Shown: in pieces, positions 34,526 through 43,938 of the stretch | Numbering within the stretch: the first letter of the stretch is position 1 | Layout of the letters: each line of letters opens with the position of its first letter | From: Xanthobacteraceae bacterium | GTDB taxonomy: Bacteria; Pseudomonadota; Alphaproteobacteria; Rhizobiales; Xanthobacteraceae | DNA: 64,000 nucleotides | Direction of reading: 5' to 3' | NCBI GenBank assembly: GCA_024508855.1 | Contig: JANINJ010000042.1 | Location: 248,001 to 312,000 of the forward strand | Program-made: the position numbers and the translations under genes | Notes under the pieces: generated by a model | The model's input: only the letters and a program-made list of their open reading frames with translations | Told to the model about the DNA's origin: nothing | Database searches by the model: none

Positions 34526-35547
34526 GTGAGGTGAGGGCCGAGACCAGCGTCGTGACGCGCAGTGCGGATAGCGCCAGGCCAAGGCCGTGGTACTTCGACA
34601 TTCTGATCGCAATTGTTGCCTTTGCGATCCTGGTAACGCTTCCGATGCTGTTCACCAGCAAGGCGCTTCCCGATTTCGTCATCCGCTGCGCGGCGTTCGG
34701 TCTGTTCGCGACGTCCCTGAACCTGCTGGTCGGCTACACCGGGATGATTTCGTTCGGTCACGGGATGTTCTTCGGCCTGGGGGCGTACGGTTTCGGCCTG
34801 CTGATGCAACGCGCCGATGTCTCCATCCCGACTGCGATCGTCTGCACGCTGCTGATCTCGGCGGTTGCGGCAGTTGTGATCGGCGCCATCTGCGTTCGGT
34901 TGAAGGAAATCTACTTCGCCTTCGTCACGCTGGCGTTCCAGATGCTGATTCACAGCGTCATTCTGTCATGGCAACCGTTGACCGGAGGCGACCAGGGATT
35001 GCGCGGTGGCATCAAGCGCCCGGTATTCTGGGGCATCGATCTTTCCAACCATACTCATCTCTACATTTTCAGTTGCGCGCTGCTGGTGATCGGCCTGCTT
35101 CTGATGCGCCAGATCGCCCAATCGCCGTTCGGTTACACGTTGCGCATGATCCGCGACAATCCGGTACGCGCCAGCTTCATCGGCATCAATGTCTGGCGCG
35201 CCAAGCTGACGGTGTTTGTGCTGGCAGCGATCTTCGCCAGCGTCGGCGGCATCATCATGAGTTTGTTCGTGTCGGGTGCCTATCCCGAGTTCGCCTATTG
35301 GACGATTTCCGGCGAGGGCATCTTCATCAACATGCTGGGCGGTGTCACCACGTTCCTCGGGCCGATGGTGGGAACGGTACTGCTCCTGATCCTCAACGAC
35401 ACCGCGACGCGCCTGACCGAGCACTATGGCCTCGTGCTCGGCGTGGTGATTCTGTTCTTCGCCCTCGGCCTGCGAAAGGGTCTGATGGATTTTGTGGTGG
35501 ATTGGCTTCAATCGCGGCGCGAGAGTTCGAAAGGACGGCATTCATGA
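34522..35547 (+). CDS. Branched-chain-type ABC transporter permease (LivM-like)
   Basis: A 341-residue permease with about nine membrane segments. NLLVGYTGMISFGHGMFFGLGAYG is the LivM signature, and RQIAQSPFGYTLRMIRDNPVRASFIGI is the ATPase-contact loop. The start ATG overlaps the LivH stop and the end overlaps the SDR start (ATGA), so translation is coupled. It partners LivH for import of the compound bound by the Tat-exported binding protein. Confidence 0.92.
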   Translation: MSEVRAETSVVTRSADSARPRPWYFDILIAIVAFAILVTLPMLFTSKALPDFVIRCAAFGLFATSLNLLVGYTGMISFGHGMFFGLGAYGFGLLMQRADVSIPTAIVCTLLISAVAAVVIGAICVRLKEIYFAFVTLAFQMLIHSVILSWQPLTGGDQGLRGGIKRPVFWGIDLSNHTHLYIFSCALLVIGLLLMRQIAQSPFGYTLRMIRDNPVRASFIGINVWRAKLTVFVLAAIFASVGGIIMSLFVSGAYPEFAYWTISGEGIFINMLGGVTTFLGPMVGTVLLLILNDTATRLTEHYGLVLGVVILFFALGLRKGLMDFVVDWLQSRRESSKGRHS

Positions 35548-36332
35548 ATGGAGCGAAGGCCGAACGCATTTATGTCGTGACCGGCGGCGCCAGCGGCATC
35601 GGCGCGGCTTGCGCGCGCGAGTTTGCCGCCATTGGAAATGGAACTGTCGTGATTGTCGATCGCGATCTCGCCAAGGCGCAGGCTGTGGCAACGGAGGTCG
35701 GCGGCCGCGCCTATGCGCTTGATGTTGGCGACGAGCGGGCAGTCGAAGACTGCGCCGCCAGGATCGAACGCGAGTGCGGCCCGGTCGATGTGCTGGTCAA
35801 CAGCGCGGGCATTATCCAGGTGCCGGTGCCGCCGCACGACTTGCCGATGGATCGTTGGGACGACATCGTCCGTATCGATCAGCGTGGGACGTATGTCGCG
35901 TGTACGGCGTTTGCGCGTGCGATGATCGCGCGCCGCCGCGGCAGCATCGTCAATATCGCTTCCATTGCCGGCATGCGCTCGATGCCGCTGCATGCCTATG
36001 CGCCTGCAAAAGCGGCCGTCATTTCCATGACCTCCTGCCTCGCGTCCGAATGGGGCTGGGCTGGTGTGCGCGTCAATGCGGTATCACCCGGCTATACGTT
36101 GACGCCGGCATTGCAGGACGCGATCGATCGCGGCCAGCGCGATGTCTCCATTCTTTCGGCCAATGCGGCGTTGCGCCGGCTGGTGACGCCGGAGGAAATC
36201 GCGCGCGTCGTCGCGTTCCTGGCCTCCGATGCGGCTTCCGCCATGACCGGAGTGAATGTGCCCGTCGATTGCGGATGGTTGGCGGCGACGCCGTGGAACA
36301 CCTACGGCGGTCTCAGGGAGGCAAACGGCTGA
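35544..36332 (+). CDS. SDR family oxidoreductase inserted in a liv transporter operon
   Basis: A 262-residue classical SDR with TGGASGIG at about 14-21, NSAGIIQ, VNIASIAGM and catalytic YAPAK. Its C terminus (VDCGWLAATPWNTYGGL) pairs it with the SDR of the divergent operon. It overlaps LivM by ATGA and ends 3 nt before LivG, so it is built into the transporter operon between permeases and ATPases. The enzyme probably acts on the imported substrate or its first metabolite. Identity of that substrate is unknown. Confidence 0.88.
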   Translation: MNGAKAERIYVVTGGASGIGAACAREFAAIGNGTVVIVDRDLAKAQAVATEVGGRAYALDVGDERAVEDCAARIERECGPVDVLVNSAGIIQVPVPPHDLPMDRWDDIVRIDQRGTYVACTAFARAMIARRRGSIVNIASIAGMRSMPLHAYAPAKAAVISMTSCLASEWGWAGVRVNAVSPGYTLTPALQDAIDRGQRDVSILSANAALRRLVTPEEIARVVAFLASDAASAMTGVNVPVDCGWLAATPWNTYGGLREANG

Positions 36333-36335
36333 GCG

Positions 36336-37091
36336 ATGCTGCAGGTCCAGCACATCTCCAAGGCGTTCGGCGGCGTCAAGGCAACTGACGACGTGACGCT
36401 CGATTTTGCCACCGGTTCGTTGACGGCGGTGATCGGACCCAATGGCGCCGGCAAGAGCACCTTCTTCAATTTGATCACCGGTGCGCTGAAGCCGGATACC
36501 GGTCGTATCCTGCTCGACGGCACCGATTTGGTGGGACGTTCGCCGCCCGACATCGTACGTCATGGCATCGGCCGCGCATTTCAGGTAGCGAGCATCTTTC
36601 CATCGCTCACCGTGGGCGAAGCCATGCTGGCAGCAGTGGGCGCCGATCAGCGCCGCGCCGGTGTGCTGCACCGGCGGTTTCCGCTCGCCGAGACTCGCGA
36701 TCGCGCCGAATATGCGATGGAATTGCTGGGTCTCGCCGGCAAGCGGGATCGCACCGCCGCGACGTTGTCTCACGGCGACCAGAAGCTGCTCGATATCGCG
36801 CTTGCGCTCGTGCTCGAGCCGAAGGTTCTGCTGCTCGATGAGCCGACAGCAGGCATGGGCACCGAAGAGCGCTGGCGCATGATCGAAAGGGTTCATGAGC
36901 TCTGGACGCGCGAGAAGATCACGGTGGTCTTCATCGAACACGACATGGATATCGTCTTCAAGATTGCCCCGTCGATTGTGGTGCTATGCTATGGCCGTAT
37001 CCTTGCCACCGGCACCCCGGATGAAATCCGAAAGAACTCTGCGGTGATCGAAGCGTATCTCGGCACCGAACATCACGCGGGGGCGGCATGA
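36336..37091 (+). CDS. ABC transporter ATP-binding protein (LivG-like)
   Basis: A 251-residue ATPase. Walker A GPNGAGKST at 34-42, signature LSHGDQKLLDIALAL, Walker B VLLLDEPTAGMG and the switch His in VFIEHDMDIVF are all present. The C-terminal extension (ILATGTPDEIRKNSAVIEAYLG) is that of LivG. It follows the SDR by 3 nt and overlaps LivF by ATGA. Confidence 0.93.
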   Translation: MLQVQHISKAFGGVKATDDVTLDFATGSLTAVIGPNGAGKSTFFNLITGALKPDTGRILLDGTDLVGRSPPDIVRHGIGRAFQVASIFPSLTVGEAMLAAVGADQRRAGVLHRRFPLAETRDRAEYAMELLGLAGKRDRTAATLSHGDQKLLDIALALVLEPKVLLLDEPTAGMGTEERWRMIERVHELWTREKITVVFIEHDMDIVFKIAPSIVVLCYGRILATGTPDEIRKNSAVIEAYLGTEHHAGAA

Positions 37092-37804
37092 GCACGCAAC
37101 CGGTCATCGAGGTCGACAATCTCGACGTCTATTACGGCACCAGCCAGATTCTATTTGGCGTCGGCCTCTCGGTTCAGCCGGGTGAGACGATGGCGCTGCT
37201 GGGCCGTAACGGCGCCGGAAAATCGACGACGATGAAGGCGATCGCGGGCCTTGCGCCGGCGCGGCGCGGCCGCGTGGTGCTGCGTGGCCGCGTAGTATCC
37301 GGGTTGAAGCCCTATCATATCGCGCGCGCCGGCCTCGGCTTCGTGCCGGAAGACCGGCAGATCTTCCCGGACCACAGCGTCGAAGACAATCTCGTCATCG
37401 GCCACAAGAAAGGCCCCGATGGCCAGGACGACTGGCCGATCAAGCGTATCTACGAGGTATTTCCTTTGCTTTTGCCGCTGCGCGATCGCATTGCAGGCCG
37501 CCTGTCCGGCGGCGAGCAGCAGATGCTGGCGATTGCGCGCACGCTGATGGGTAACCCCGTGCTGTTGCTGCTCGACGAGCCCAGCGAAGGCCTCGCGCCG
37601 ATCATCGTCCAGCGCATCGGCGAATTGCTGCGGCAGTTGCGCGCTACCGGCGCCACCGTGCTGATCGCCGAACAGAACATGCATTTCTGTCTCGGCATCG
37701 CGAGCCAGGCGACTGTCATCGACAAGGGGCAGATCGTCTACAGCGCTTCGATCGAAGACCTGAAAGCCAACGAGAATATCCGCCAGCGCTATCTGGCGCT
37801 GTAA
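37088..37804 (+). CDS. ABC transporter ATP-binding protein (LivF-like)
   Basis: A 238-residue ATPase. Walker A GRNGAGKST begins at 39, the signature is RLSGGEQQMLAIARTL, Walker B is LLLLDEPSEGLAP, and IAEQNMHFCL has Gln/Asn at the switch position, as is usual for LivF. The LGFVPEDRQIFPDHSVEDNL segment is the LivF Q-loop region. It pairs with LivG and is coupled to it by an ATGA overlap. Confidence 0.93.
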   Translation: MSTQPVIEVDNLDVYYGTSQILFGVGLSVQPGETMALLGRNGAGKSTTMKAIAGLAPARRGRVVLRGRVVSGLKPYHIARAGLGFVPEDRQIFPDHSVEDNLVIGHKKGPDGQDDWPIKRIYEVFPLLLPLRDRIAGRLSGGEQQMLAIARTLMGNPVLLLLDEPSEGLAPIIVQRIGELLRQLRATGATVLIAEQNMHFCLGIASQATVIDKGQIVYSASIEDLKANENIRQRYLAL

Positions 37805-37834
37805 TTACGACGTCCTCTCAGCAAAGAGGCTGCC

Positions 37835-39172
37835 ATGACCACGTTGACCCAAGACATCGCTGCGTTCACCTCGGCCCTCACGCTCGACACCTTGCCGCCG
37901 CAGGTCGTCGAGAAGGCGCGGACCTGCCTGCTGAACGCCTTCGGCATGGGCTTGAACGGACTCGATACACCCTATGTCAAAGTGGCGCGCGAAGCGGTAC
38001 TGGCGACCGAGGGTGAGGTCGCCAATGGCGCTACCTTGCTCGGCGATGGCCGCCGCACCACGATCGCCGGTGCCTGTCTGGCGAATTCGGCACTGTTTCA
38101 TGGCCGTGCGCAGGAAGACACCTGCGGCGCCGCGCATTTCGGCACGGTGCTGATCCCGATGCTGACCGCGATGATCGAGGTGCAGCACTATCCGTTGGAT
38201 CGATTGATTCCTTCTTTGGTGGCCGGTTACGAGGCCGGCGGTCTGCTGGAATTAGCGTTTGCCGGAAAGACAACACCCGCGGGCTTTCGTTCCACCGCGA
38301 CCTATGGCTCGATCGCCGCGGCTGCGGCGGCATCGCGTCTGATGGGTCTCGATGCAGCGGCGACGGCTGCAGCACTGGCGAACGCAGCATCGTTCTCCGG
38401 TGGCGTATTGCAGTCTTTTGCCGATGGCACCGACGAGTGGCGCTACCAGCCCGGCATCGCCGCACGTAACGGTCTCACCGCGGCGGCACTCGCGCGGGCG
38501 GGCTCAGTATCGGCGCCGCTCGCGCTCGAAGGCAAGGCGGGCTTCGTCAAAGGCTTTGCCGGTGTCGAAGTGCCCGCCAATCTCCCGGCGTCCCTCGGCC
38601 ACGACTGGGCGACCCTGCGCGTCACGTTCAAGCCGTATCCGGTCTGTGCCTTCAATCAGACGCCGGTGACCGGCGCGTTGAAACTGCGCGAAACGCTCAA
38701 CGGTGAAATGCCAAGCGCGGTGCGCGTGCGCATGAACCCGTACGAGACCGGATATGCCGGCATGGATGCGGTCGGACCGTTCAATTCCATTTCCGGAACA
38801 CTGATGAGCATCCCGTTCTGCATCGCGACGACGTTGATCCATGGCGTGCCGGACATGAAGCGGATGACCACCTACGACGATGATGCCGTAGAGGCCCTGA
38901 TCGGCCGTACCGTTCTCGTCAGCGATCCGGCCGTGCCTACTCTCAGTGCGGTGATCGAAGCCGATACCGCCAATGGGACAAAGGTCCAGGAACAGCGAAT
39001 GACCGCCGCGGACTACGCATACGATCGCGCGACGCTCTCGAAGATGTTGCGCCGGATCGGCGACGAGCAGGGCGTGCCGCCAGCGGCCTTTACCCGTATC
39101 GAGGAATTTGCCGATCGTCTCCCGACGGGGGCCATCACCGACGCCGTCGCCTCGTTCGTAATACGCGGATGA
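37835..39172 (+). CDS. MmgE/PrpD family protein
   Basis: A 445-residue protein of the MmgE/PrpD family, all-helical with a lid domain. The start (QDIAAFTSALTLDTLPPQVVEKARTCLLNAFGM) and the middle (GSIAAAAAASRLMGLDAA, then KPYPVCAFNQTPVTGAL) are characteristic. Known members dehydrate 2-methylcitrate or act on itaconate and related tricarboxylates; many near catabolic genes have no known substrate. It lies 30 nt behind LivF on the same strand and is probably the end of the transporter operon. Confidence 0.88.
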   Translation: MTTLTQDIAAFTSALTLDTLPPQVVEKARTCLLNAFGMGLNGLDTPYVKVAREAVLATEGEVANGATLLGDGRRTTIAGACLANSALFHGRAQEDTCGAAHFGTVLIPMLTAMIEVQHYPLDRLIPSLVAGYEAGGLLELAFAGKTTPAGFRSTATYGSIAAAAAASRLMGLDAAATAAALANAASFSGGVLQSFADGTDEWRYQPGIAARNGLTAAALARAGSVSAPLALEGKAGFVKGFAGVEVPANLPASLGHDWATLRVTFKPYPVCAFNQTPVTGALKLRETLNGEMPSAVRVRMNPYETGYAGMDAVGPFNSISGTLMSIPFCIATTLIHGVPDMKRMTTYDDDAVEALIGRTVLVSDPAVPTLSAVIEADTANGTKVQEQRMTAADYAYDRATLSKMLRRIGDEQGVPPAAFTRIEEFADRLPTGAITDAVASFVIRG

Positions 39173-39266
39173 GTTATGACGTTTCGGTAGCCATTCGGCT
39201 TCAGAAACTGGGCGCAGCCAGCCACTGGATGATGGCAACGATTGCGTTCGCCTGTATTGTTGCGAG

Positions 39267-40361
39267 ATGCATGAGTTGAAGCAAAACCTGGACACAAGCG
39301 AGCGCTCCGCGCTGCTTTCGGCTGCCGATACGGTCCCGGCGGACTGGAATCGATTGGCGGATTACCTTCGAACGCAGGGAATGACTTTCGACCCCGCGCA
39401 ACCTGTCCGGCAATTTGCCGGCGGCCTGGCGAACCGGAATTATTTGATTACGGTGGATGGCAAGAAGGCTGTCTTGCGCCGCCCGCCCGACGGCGAACTG
39501 CCGCCCGGTGCGCACGATATGGCCCGCGAACATAAAATCCTGTCGCGGCTCTCCCGTGCATTACCGTTCATTGCGCCGAGTTTGCATTATTGCGACCGGC
39601 GCGACGTGATTGGCGTGCCGTTCCAGTTGATCGAATATCGAAGCGGCATTGTCATCCGTGGGGCGGAATTATCACCGGTCGCTTCGCACCCGGATGCGCC
39701 GGAGGTATTGTGTGAGATGCTGGTGACGACGCTGGCCAGCCTGCATGGTGTCGATGCCGGTGCGGTTGGCCTCGACGATCTCGGCAAGCCCGAAGGATTC
39801 ATTGCACGGGCGATCGCCGGCTGGTCGAAGCGCGGCGCGCTGGTGGCCGGCTCGGAATCGACGCAAGAGTTGATCGACGACATTTCAATGTGGCTCGGCC
39901 GTCAGCGTTTTCGCGAACGGCCGGCCACATTGCTGCATTGCGACTTCAAACTCGACAACATGATCCTCGATCCGGCAAACCTGTCGCCGGTGGCGCTGGT
40001 CGATTGGGACATGGGCACGCGCGGCGATCCGTTGTTCGATCTCGCGACGTTGCTGAGTTACTGGGCCGAGCCAGGCGATCCGGACGGATGGCGGGAATTG
40101 CAGCAGATGCCGACGACGAATCCCGGCTTCTGGACGCGTGCGGACGTGGCGAAGCATTACGCGAGCTTGACCGGATGCGATCTTGACGACCTGCCGCCGA
40201 TGCGCGTGCTGGCGCTGTTCAAGCTCGGCATTGTCTTTCTGCAGTTGCACCGGCAGTGGGTGAATGGCGCGGTGAAGGACGACCGGTATGCCGGGTTTTC
40301 CCGGCTCGGCGAGAACATGTTGCAGATCGCGCGTGGCGTTTCGACTGGAGAAGTAACCTGA
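39267..40361 (+). CDS. Phosphotransferase of the APH/choline-kinase fold, ACAD10/11 N-terminal type
   Basis: A 364-residue kinase-like protein. LRRPPDGELPPGAHDMAREH holds the nucleotide loop region, LLHCDFKLDNMIL is the catalytic loop with Asp 226, and VDWDMGTRGDPLFDLA is the metal-binding DFG-like motif. The overall pattern matches the APH-type domain that in animals is fused to acyl-CoA dehydrogenase in ACAD10/ACAD11, and LvaA-like proteins of levulinate catabolism. Those phosphorylate the hydroxyl of 4-hydroxyacyl-CoA. Here it overlaps an acyl-CoA dehydrogenase by 1 nt (TGATG). Antibiotic resistance is therefore an unlikely role. Confidence 0.87.
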   Translation: MHELKQNLDTSERSALLSAADTVPADWNRLADYLRTQGMTFDPAQPVRQFAGGLANRNYLITVDGKKAVLRRPPDGELPPGAHDMAREHKILSRLSRALPFIAPSLHYCDRRDVIGVPFQLIEYRSGIVIRGAELSPVASHPDAPEVLCEMLVTTLASLHGVDAGAVGLDDLGKPEGFIARAIAGWSKRGALVAGSESTQELIDDISMWLGRQRFRERPATLLHCDFKLDNMILDPANLSPVALVDWDMGTRGDPLFDLATLLSYWAEPGDPDGWRELQQMPTTNPGFWTRADVAKHYASLTGCDLDDLPPMRVLALFKLGIVFLQLHRQWVNGAVKDDRYAGFSRLGENMLQIARGVSTGEVT

Positions 40362-41554
40362 TGAATGAACTCGACCTCAATTTTGCGCTGCCTGCGCGCG
40401 TGAACGAACTGGCAGACAAGGTGAAAGCCTTCGTCCGCGATCAGGTCGTTCCGTATGAGAAGGACCCGCGCTGGACCTCACATGGGCCGACCGATGAGTT
40501 GCGCCGCGAACTCAATCAATTGGCAAGGCGTTTCGGTGTGTTCGCGCCGCATGCGCCGCGTGAATATGGTGGAGCCGAGCTGTCGCATATCGGCCGTGCC
40601 GCGGTGTTCACGGCCGCCGGTTACTCGATGCTGGGGCCGGTGGCGCTGCATTGCGCCGCGCCGGACGAAGGCAATATCCATCTCCTCGATGTCATCGCCA
40701 ACCCGGAGCAGCGGGAACGCTATCTCAAGCCATTGGCAACGGGCGAAGGCCGCTCGTGCTTCTGCATGACCGAGCCCGCACCCGGCGCCGGTTCGGATCC
40801 AGGGCAAATGCAGACCACCGCGCGGCGGGTCGGCAACGAATGGGTGATCGACGGCGACAAGTGGCTCATCACCGGCGCCGAGGGTGCGGCGTTTGCCATC
40901 ATCATGGCCAAGGTGGTCGGTGGCGAAGGAGACGGCGGCGCGACGATGTTCCTCGCCGACATGCCGAACCCCGCGATCAGGATCGAACGCACGCTCGATA
41001 CGATGGATTCGAGTTTTGTCGGCGGTCATGCGGTCGTCAAGCTCGACGGCTTGCGGCTTCCGGCTGATGCGGTGCTGGGCGAGGTAGGCCAGGGCTTTCG
41101 GCACGCGCAGGTGCGCCTCGCACCGGCACGGTTGACGCATTGCATGCGCTGGCTCGGCTCCGCCATTCGCGCACATGAAATCGCCACCGATTATGCGCGG
41201 CGCCGTACCGCATTCGGCAAGCCGCTCGGCGCGCATGAAGGCGTCTCGTTCATGCTGGCGGACAATGCGATGGACATTCACACCGCACAGCTGACGATCT
41301 GGCACACCGCATGGGTGCTCGACAAGGGCGAGCGCGGCTCGACCGAAAGCTCGATGGCGAAGGTACTTTGCTCCGAAGCCGTGGCGCGCGTCGCCGACCG
41401 TTCGCTGCAGATACTGGGTGGCCTCGGCATTACGCGCGATACCGTGGTCGAGCGCTTTTATCGCGATGTTCGCGCATTCCGCGTCTACGATGGGCCGTCG
41501 GAAGTCCACCGTTGGGCGCTGGGCCGCCGCATCGTTCAGGGAAGCGCCAATTAA
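40361..41554 (+). CDS. Acyl-CoA dehydrogenase, partner of the APH-type kinase
   Basis: A 397-residue flavoenzyme. CFCMTEPAPGAGSDP and WVIDGDKWLITGAEG are the FAD and substrate motifs, RRTAFGKPLGAHEGV lies in the C-terminal domain, and RVYDGPSEVHRWALGRRI is the C-terminal motif seen in the ACAD10/11 and LvaC type. In that type the enzyme helps to remove phosphate from a 4-phosphoacyl-CoA to give an enoyl-CoA. The start was placed at ATG 40361 on the kinase stop. It is followed 26 nt on by an acyl-CoA synthetase. Confidence 0.9.
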   Translation: MNELDLNFALPARVNELADKVKAFVRDQVVPYEKDPRWTSHGPTDELRRELNQLARRFGVFAPHAPREYGGAELSHIGRAAVFTAAGYSMLGPVALHCAAPDEGNIHLLDVIANPEQRERYLKPLATGEGRSCFCMTEPAPGAGSDPGQMQTTARRVGNEWVIDGDKWLITGAEGAAFAIIMAKVVGGEGDGGATMFLADMPNPAIRIERTLDTMDSSFVGGHAVVKLDGLRLPADAVLGEVGQGFRHAQVRLAPARLTHCMRWLGSAIRAHEIATDYARRRTAFGKPLGAHEGVSFMLADNAMDIHTAQLTIWHTAWVLDKGERGSTESSMAKVLCSEAVARVADRSLQILGGLGITRDTVVERFYRDVRAFRVYDGPSEVHRWALGRRIVQGSAN

Positions 41555-41580
41555 CCAACAAGAATAAACGGGAGCGATGC

Positions 41581-43200
41581 ATGCGGGACGTTTTCTCGTT
41601 CGCGGCACAGGCGAAAATGGAAAGCCATGCCGAAATGTGCGCGAACTTCGACTGGCAGGTGCCCGAGCGATTCAATTTCGCCACCGACGTCGTCGACCGC
41701 TGGGCGACCGAACATGACGGCTCGGCGCTGATCTGGCAGAACGCAGCGGGGGAGGAGCGCGCGTTCGACTATTCGGATCTGTCGCAACTATCCTGCCGGC
41801 TTGCGAATGTGTTGCGTGCGCGCGGGGTCGGGAAAGGCGACCGCGTCATCGTTATGCTTCCTCGGCTGCCGGAATGGTTCATCGCGGTGATCGCCGCGAT
41901 GCGCATCGGCGCAGTACCTATTCCGTGCGTCGAGATGCTGACGGCGCGCGATATCGCCTATCGCGTTGAAAATTCCGAGGCCAAGGCGGCGATCTGCCGT
42001 CCCGAACATGCCGCCAAATTCGCTTCCGTCGAAAACGCAATTCCGGTTCGGATTGCGATCGGAGAGGCCGCGGGCTGGCTCGATTGGCACCGCGAAATGG
42101 AAAGCGCTGCGGAGACGATCGAGCCTGCGATCGTGGAAGCCGAAGATCCCGCCATCATGTATTACACTTCGGGTTCGACCGGCCATCCCAAGGCGGTGGT
42201 TCATGCCTCGCGTGCGATCTATGCGTGGCGCGTTTCGGCTATTTACTGGCTGGATCTCCGCCCCGGCGAAGTCATCTGGTGCACCGCCGATACCGGTTGG
42301 GCGAAGGCGGGGACCAGCATCATTTTCGGTCCGCTCAGTTGTGGCGCATGCTCCTTCTTTTACGATGGACCCTTCGATCCGAAAATCCGGCCGCAACTGC
42401 TGCGCAAGCACAAGGTGACGGTCTATTGCGCGCCGGGCACCGAACTGTCGCGCGTCGTGCATGACGTGCAGCGCAGCGACCTCGTATCGTTGCGCCGTGT
42501 CGTGACCGCCGGCGAGGCGATGAATCCGGCGGTAGCCGACCGCTGGGAGCAAGCCACCGGGATTCGCATTGACGAAGCCTATGGGCAGACCGAGGCGCTG
42601 ATGGTTGCGCTGAACTATCCCGGTGTACCGGTGCGGTACGGCTCGATGGGGCTACCGTCGCCCGGATCGGACCTCGATGTGATCGATGCCGCTGGTCAAC
42701 GGCTGCCGCCGGGACAGGAGGGCGATCTGGCGCTGAGGGTTCCCAATCCGCAGTTGATGCTGGGATACTGGAAGGACGCGGACAAAACGGCGTCGTGTTT
42801 TGTCGATGGTCCGGAAGGCCGCTGGTATTTGACCAACGACCGTGCCGAGAAGGATGCCGACGGTTACTTCTGGTACCGCGGGCGTTCCGACGATGTGATC
42901 AACTCCGCCGGCTATCGCATCGGACCGCTGGAGGTGGAGAACGCGCTTGCCGAACATCCGGCGGTGCAGATCTGTGCGGTGATCGGAAGTCCGGACGCCG
43001 AGCGTGGCGAGATCGTCAAGGCGTTCATCGTGCTTCGCGATGGCATGGAGGGGACGCCGGAATTGACCCGTGAACTGCAGGATCATGTCAAATCGGTCAC
43101 CGCCCCTTACAAATATCCCCGTGCCATCGAGTATCGCACCGATTTGCCCACGACGATTACCGGCAAGATTCGGCGGCGCTCCTTGCGTGACGGCGAATAG
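41581..43200 (+). CDS. Acyl-CoA synthetase (medium-chain/acetyl-CoA synthetase-like)
   Basis: A 539-residue ANL enzyme. MYYTSGSTGHPKAVVH is the P-loop, WCTADTGWAKAGTSIIFGPL and IDEAYGQTEALM belong to the acetyl/medium-chain (ACSM) branch, the hinge reads WYLTNDRAEKDADGYFWYRGRSDDVI, and TITGKIRRR has the catalytic Lys. The ATG is preceded by GGGAG and starts MRDVFSFAAQ. Its position behind the kinase/dehydrogenase pair is like LvaE in levulinate loci, so it may activate a 4-keto or 4-hydroxy acid. The MarR gene converges on it. Confidence 0.88.
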   Translation: MRDVFSFAAQAKMESHAEMCANFDWQVPERFNFATDVVDRWATEHDGSALIWQNAAGEERAFDYSDLSQLSCRLANVLRARGVGKGDRVIVMLPRLPEWFIAVIAAMRIGAVPIPCVEMLTARDIAYRVENSEAKAAICRPEHAAKFASVENAIPVRIAIGEAAGWLDWHREMESAAETIEPAIVEAEDPAIMYYTSGSTGHPKAVVHASRAIYAWRVSAIYWLDLRPGEVIWCTADTGWAKAGTSIIFGPLSCGACSFFYDGPFDPKIRPQLLRKHKVTVYCAPGTELSRVVHDVQRSDLVSLRRVVTAGEAMNPAVADRWEQATGIRIDEAYGQTEALMVALNYPGVPVRYGSMGLPSPGSDLDVIDAAGQRLPPGQEGDLALRVPNPQLMLGYWKDADKTASCFVDGPEGRWYLTNDRAEKDADGYFWYRGRSDDVINSAGYRIGPLEVENALAEHPAVQICAVIGSPDAERGEIVKAFIVLRDGMEGTPELTRELQDHVKSVTAPYKYPRAIEYRTDLPTTITGKIRRRSLRDGE

Positions 43201-43277
43201 GATTTGTGCGACAAGAAGCCTTGCCGATTGGGTGATCGCTAAATTGCGGCGGCTCGCCTTTCTGGTGATGAGCCGCG

Positions 43278-43925
43278 CTACCGCTTTGTGCGGCGGCTTC
43301 CGCTGCCCTGTTTCTGGCGCTGTCCTGGCTTGGAATTTGCCGACGCCGCATCTCGGTGCTGTTCCAGTGCGATCGAAGCTTCAATGTGTTCGGCCATCTT
43401 GACTGCGCGATCGCCGTTGGCGGCGAGGCGAGACAATAATTTCGACAGTACCTTGAATTCCTCGCGCGTGAGCGTCTCGAACAGTGCGTCGTTGATCGGG
43501 CGCTGAAAGGCGGCGAGCCGCGTCAGGCGGCTGATGCCTTCGTCGGTGACGCTCAACTGCACGCGGCGCCCATCGCTGGGATGTTCGCTCTTCGCAATGA
43601 GGCCGTCGGATACGAGCTTGTTGACTTCGTTGGTGATGAACGCGCCGCTCAGATGCAACCGGGCGGCGAGCTGATTGATGCCCATCGGTTCATCGAGTTT
43701 GGAATGGGTGATCGCGATCAGGATCAGATATTGGGTCGGCGACAGATCGACATAGCCGGCGAACTTGGCCCGCGCGGCTTCCAGGCTGCGGCCGAAGGCG
43801 AAGTAATCGTACAAAAGGCCGCGGAGGGTCTGGTCGCCGTCCTTGTCCAGCAATTCAGGCTTCGAGGCCGTCAAAAGCGCATCAAGCACGGCAACCCTCT
43901 CGCGATCATGGCTCGTGATTCTCAT
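43278..43925 (-). CDS. MarR family transcriptional regulator
   Basis: A 215-residue regulator. The winged helix is at about 70-135 (LSPTQYLILIAITHS, then INQLAARLHLSGAFITNEV and GLIAKSEHPSDGRRVQLSVT). The first 60 and last 40 residues are longer than in typical MarR proteins (about 150); the tail is basic and low-complexity (QRQKQGSGSRRTKR) and could add DNA contacts. It is divergent from the HpaC-HpaB operon and probably represses it in the absence of an aromatic inducer. The operator candidate is at 43939-43968. Confidence 0.88.
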   Translation of the reverse strand: MRITSHDRERVAVLDALLTASKPELLDKDGDQTLRGLLYDYFAFGRSLEAARAKFAGYVDLSPTQYLILIAITHSKLDEPMGINQLAARLHLSGAFITNEVNKLVSDGLIAKSEHPSDGRRVQLSVTDEGISRLTRLAAFQRPINDALFETLTREEFKVLSKLLSRLAANGDRAVKMAEHIEASIALEQHRDAASANSKPGQRQKQGSGSRRTKR

Positions 43926-43938
43926 GGGCGTGCCACTA

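Noticed and set aside
39267-40361. Aminoglycoside resistance gene
   Set aside because: The fold is APH-like, but coupling to an acyl-CoA dehydrogenase and the ACAD10/11-type pattern point to acyl-CoA metabolism.
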